The notes below the pieces were generated by a model. It was given only the letters and a program-made list of their open reading frames with translations, was not told the DNA's origin and did not search any database. This document shows, piece by piece, positions 45,202 through 47,553 of a DNA stretch of 47,553 nucleotides. The translations under genes were made by a program, and so were the position numbers. Positions within the stretch are counted from its first letter, which is position 1, and each line of letters begins with the position of its first letter. Source of the stretch: Deltaproteobacteria bacterium (GTDB lineage: Bacteria; Desulfobacterota; Syntrophia; Syntrophales; UBA6807); NCBI GenBank assembly GCA_016935565.1, contig JAFGQS010000021.1:1-47553 (forward strand). Direction: 5' to 3'.

Positions 45202-45272
45202 TGGTACATTCAACGCGAAGGAGTCATGAACTCAAGTAATAAGTAAAACTGGCGGAAGTTTATATTTAAAGT

Positions 45273-46652
45273 ATGAAAAAGATATTAATAGCAGACGACG
45301 AATTAAACATGCTCCTTGTCCTGGAGGCCATGCTTAAAAAAGAGGGTTACGAGGTTATAACGGCTTCCGACGGATTTGAAGCACTTAATATCCTGCATGA
45401 AAAAGATATAGCTGTTGTAGTGACCGATCTGAAAATGCCAAATCTTGACGGTCTTGGTCTCCTGGCCCGGGTAGTCAAAGAATATCCTTCCATCCCTGTC
45501 ATTATGATCACAGCCCACGGTACCGTGGAAACGGCAGTAACAGCTCTTAAAAAAGGTGCCTTTGACTATATCACCAAACCCTTTGAACAGGAAGATCTGA
45601 AAGCAATCATTCATAAGGCATTTAAAACCCATACATTAAACGATGATGAACTGTTTGCGGAAGCTGACGACATCGATCGATTTGACATTATCGGCACCAG
45701 TACTGAGATGTTGAAAATATATGATATTATTAAAAGAGTCGCCCCCACCACGACGTCAATATTGATTACGGGAGAAACAGGTACCGGGAAAGAGCTCATT
45801 GCAAATGCTATACACAAAAACAGCCCTCGTAAAGATGATCCTTTTATAAAAATCAATTGTGCTGCCATTGCAGAAAATCTGTTGGAAAGCGAGCTTTTCG
45901 GATATGAGAAAGGGGCATTCACCGGAGCGGTTAACAGAAAACCTGGCAGATTCGAACTGGCCCATAAGGGCACTCTCTTTCTCGATGAAGTCGGCGAACT
46001 GCCGAAGGATATGCAGGTAAAACTGCTCCGGGTCATACAGGATCAGGAATTTGAAAGAGTGGGCGGTCTCCGTACAATAAAAGTGGACGTGCGATTGATT
46101 ACGGCAACAAACAGGGACCTTTTCCAGGATGTGAAAAAAAACAGATTTCGCGAGGACTTATATTACCGATTAAACGTCTTACCCATACCGATACCTCCCT
46201 TACGGGCAAGAAAAGAAGATATCCCCATGTTGACGGATTATTTTCTCGACAAGTTTAACAAGAAACTATCCCGGAACATACTGAATGTAGAACAGGATGT
46301 ACGGGAAGCATTCCTGAAGTATGAGTGGCCGGGAAATATAAGAGAACTGGAAAACCTGCTTGAGAGGCTTGTCTTACTGGCACAGGACGATACCCTGCGG
46401 ATTGAAGATCTGCCCTCGGAAATTGAATCCCCCGACGAGATGTTGTCGGCAACTGATTTACGTAAGCCGGTCAAATCTTTCAAAGAAATCATTAAAAGCA
46501 AAACGGCTGAAATAGAAAAACAAATGATCATCACTGCATTAGATGAATGTGGCGGTAATGTAAGCAAAGCTGCTTCGCGGCTGGGACTCAGCAGAAAAGG
46601 TCTTCAATTGAAGATGATCAAATATGATTTACGTAAGGGAAACTCGGGCTAA
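45273..46652 (+). CDS. Sigma54-dependent response regulator (NtrC family)
   Basis: This 459-aa activator has a receiver domain with phosphoacceptor Asp52 (VVVTDLKMPNLDG), an AAA+ domain with Walker A GETGTGKE (167-174), the sigma54-contacting GAFTGA (214-219) and Walker B TLFLDEVGELP. A Fis-type helix-turn-helix lies at the end (NVSKAASRLGLSRKGLQLKM). It activates sigma54 promoters after phosphorylation by the kinase encoded just upstream. Targets are unknown; no clear -24/-12 site was found in the window. Confidence 0.95.
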   Translation: MKKILIADDELNMLLVLEAMLKKEGYEVITASDGFEALNILHEKDIAVVVTDLKMPNLDGLGLLARVVKEYPSIPVIMITAHGTVETAVTALKKGAFDYITKPFEQEDLKAIIHKAFKTHTLNDDELFAEADDIDRFDIIGTSTEMLKIYDIIKRVAPTTTSILITGETGTGKELIANAIHKNSPRKDDPFIKINCAAIAENLLESELFGYEKGAFTGAVNRKPGRFELAHKGTLFLDEVGELPKDMQVKLLRVIQDQEFERVGGLRTIKVDVRLITATNRDLFQDVKKNRFREDLYYRLNVLPIPIPPLRARKEDIPMLTDYFLDKFNKKLSRNILNVEQDVREAFLKYEWPGNIRELENLLERLVLLAQDDTLRIEDLPSEIESPDEMLSATDLRKPVKSFKEIIKSKTAEIEKQMIITALDECGGNVSKAASRLGLSRKGLQLKMIKYDLRKGNSG

Positions 46653-46885
46653 TACTTGCATAAGGATCACCCCCTCCACCATGAGAAAACAAGTAACAAT
46701 CTTCGTAACATCCGGGATTCGCTGGAAAGTAATTGAAATATCACTATCCTCAGTCGGCGTAACCGTCGAAAGGATCTATTTTTAAATTTTTCATAACTTC
46801 TGTAACTAACCGTTCTCCTGTGCTGAAACGAGATCATCCATATCGATAGGCGCTATTGTAAAAAAATGATTGGAGGTGCCGCGCA

Positions 46886-47452
46886 ATGGAATTTTCCGAG
46901 CTGCTGATAAAGAGACGATCCATAAGGAATTTTCAGGATCGAGAGATTCCCCTGTCTTTAATCCGTGAAATCATAAGGGATAGCTGTCTTGCCCCGAATG
47001 CAGCGAACAGACAACCGTGGCGATTCATTATCGTCAATAAAAGAGATCGCGTTGAAAAACTTGCCCGTGAGAGCAAATCAAACTTACTCAAAGATCTTGA
47101 AAACAATCCCACCTCGTTACTAAAAAATTATGAAACCATCCTCCGGAATGAAAGTTACAATGTATTTTATAATGCTCCCTGTCTGGTATATATCACGGGC
47201 CCCAAAGATGTGAGATCGCTCGATGTGGATTGTGCCCTCGCGGCGTCTTACTTGATGTTAGCGGCAACGACAAGAGGCTTGGGGACCTGCTGGGTTGCCT
47301 TTGGATCGAGAATAAAAAATCCTGACATTCTTAAAGAAATAGGATTGCCCGCAGATCATAGAATCGTCGCGCCGATCATCCTGGGATATCCGGAAGAGAT
47401 ACCGGAACCGCCAAAGAGAAATGAACCGCAGATTCTCAAGATAATTCAGTAG
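46886..47452 (+). CDS. Nitroreductase-family flavoprotein
   Basis: This 188-aa FMN-binding protein starts FSELLIKRRSIRNFQDREIP, with the Arg residues that bind the FMN phosphate. APNAANRQPWRFI and RGLGTCWVAFG also fit the family. It uses NAD(P)H or ferredoxin-type donors to reduce nitro groups, quinones or unknown substrates. The start follows TTGGAGGTGCCGCGCA. It is not obviously tied to its neighbours. Confidence 0.88.
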   Translation: MEFSELLIKRRSIRNFQDREIPLSLIREIIRDSCLAPNAANRQPWRFIIVNKRDRVEKLARESKSNLLKDLENNPTSLLKNYETILRNESYNVFYNAPCLVYITGPKDVRSLDVDCALAASYLMLAATTRGLGTCWVAFGSRIKNPDILKEIGLPADHRIVAPIILGYPEEIPEPPKRNEPQILKIIQ

Positions 47453-47553
47453 CTCAATCAATAGCAGTTAACTATTATAATTTTCAAAACTGTCACGCCA
47501 CAGGCATTCATAACAAGAATATGGTTTTTAGGACGTAATTATATTATAGTAAA

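Noticed and set aside
46681-46785. 34-codon frame between the response regulator and nitroreductase genes
   Set aside because: No ribosome binding site; too short to support without conservation data.
1-47553. tRNA, rRNA, CRISPR arrays, insertion sequences, phage genes
   Set aside because: No cloverleaf-type T-loop sequences, regular spacer repeats, transposase or integrase frames were recognised on reading both strands.

Overview
The window reads as a chromosome segment of a Gram-negative, anaerobic bacterium, most likely a deltaproteobacterium (Desulfobacterota, Syntrophus/Smithella-like in flavour). This is inferred from gene content only. The anaerobic signs are a class III ribonucleotide reductase, parts of a sodium-pumping biotin-dependent decarboxylase, a molybdopterin oxidoreductase and the remains of a CCG-domain iron-sulfur protein. 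The Gram-negative signs are gmhA (LPS heptose) and an LpoA/LivK-like lipoprotein. No rRNA, tRNA, CRISPR array, phage gene or insertion sequence was recognised.

Layout. 1-4.0 kb: a GT-A glycosyltransferase, then a large class III cyclase protein on the opposite strand that carries a CCHC zinc knuckle, helical repeats and C-terminal membrane helices. 4.4-9.0 kb: a polar amino-acid ABC transporter operon (binding protein, hairpin, permease, ATPase, permease) ending in a GlcD-type FAD oxidase. 9.1-12.7 kb: an HD phosphohydrolase and nrdD. 12.9-16.3 kb: gmhA with a clear sigma70 promoter, then grpE-dnaK with a terminator. 16.3-19.8 kb: a PLD-family protein, a TPR/periplasmic-binding lipoprotein and surE. 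19.8-24.2 kb (minus): universal stress protein, cupin, molybdopterin oxidoreductase, and a broken CCG iron-sulfur gene with two in-frame TAA codons. 24.5-27.6 kb (minus): cytidylate-kinase-like protein, nucleoside-recognition membrane protein, TauE/SafE permease and a tiny basic protein.

27.9-34.4 kb has a biotin theme. A geranylgeranyl-reductase-like flavoprotein is followed by a perfect 17-bp inverted repeat that matches the BirA operator pattern, then birA overlapped by a sodium:solute symporter gene, then an RNase D-like gene. On the opposite strand lie a 71-aa biotin carrier, the beta subunit and an overlooked 52-aa gamma-like subunit of a Na+-pumping decarboxylase. The best hypothesis is a BirA-controlled, sodium-coupled biotin uptake gene next to a biotin-dependent sodium pump.

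34.5-42.7 kb (minus) is a ten-gene type II fatty-acid/polyketide-like cluster: FabD, acyl-CoA dehydrogenase, FabH-like, FabA-like, FabG, FabZ-like, FabF-like, ACP, PlsC-like acyltransferase and 4'-phosphopantetheinyl transferase. It has no recognisable enoyl-ACP reductase, but it has its own carrier protein and PPTase, so it looks like a dedicated pathway for a special acyl chain.

43.1-47.5 kb: a decayed glmM remnant with an internal deletion, an NtrB/NtrC-type two-component pair, and a nitroreductase. A degenerate GAAACNN heptamer repeat occurs both at the fabG start and just after the glmM remnant.

All homology statements come from reading motifs by eye; no database search was run.
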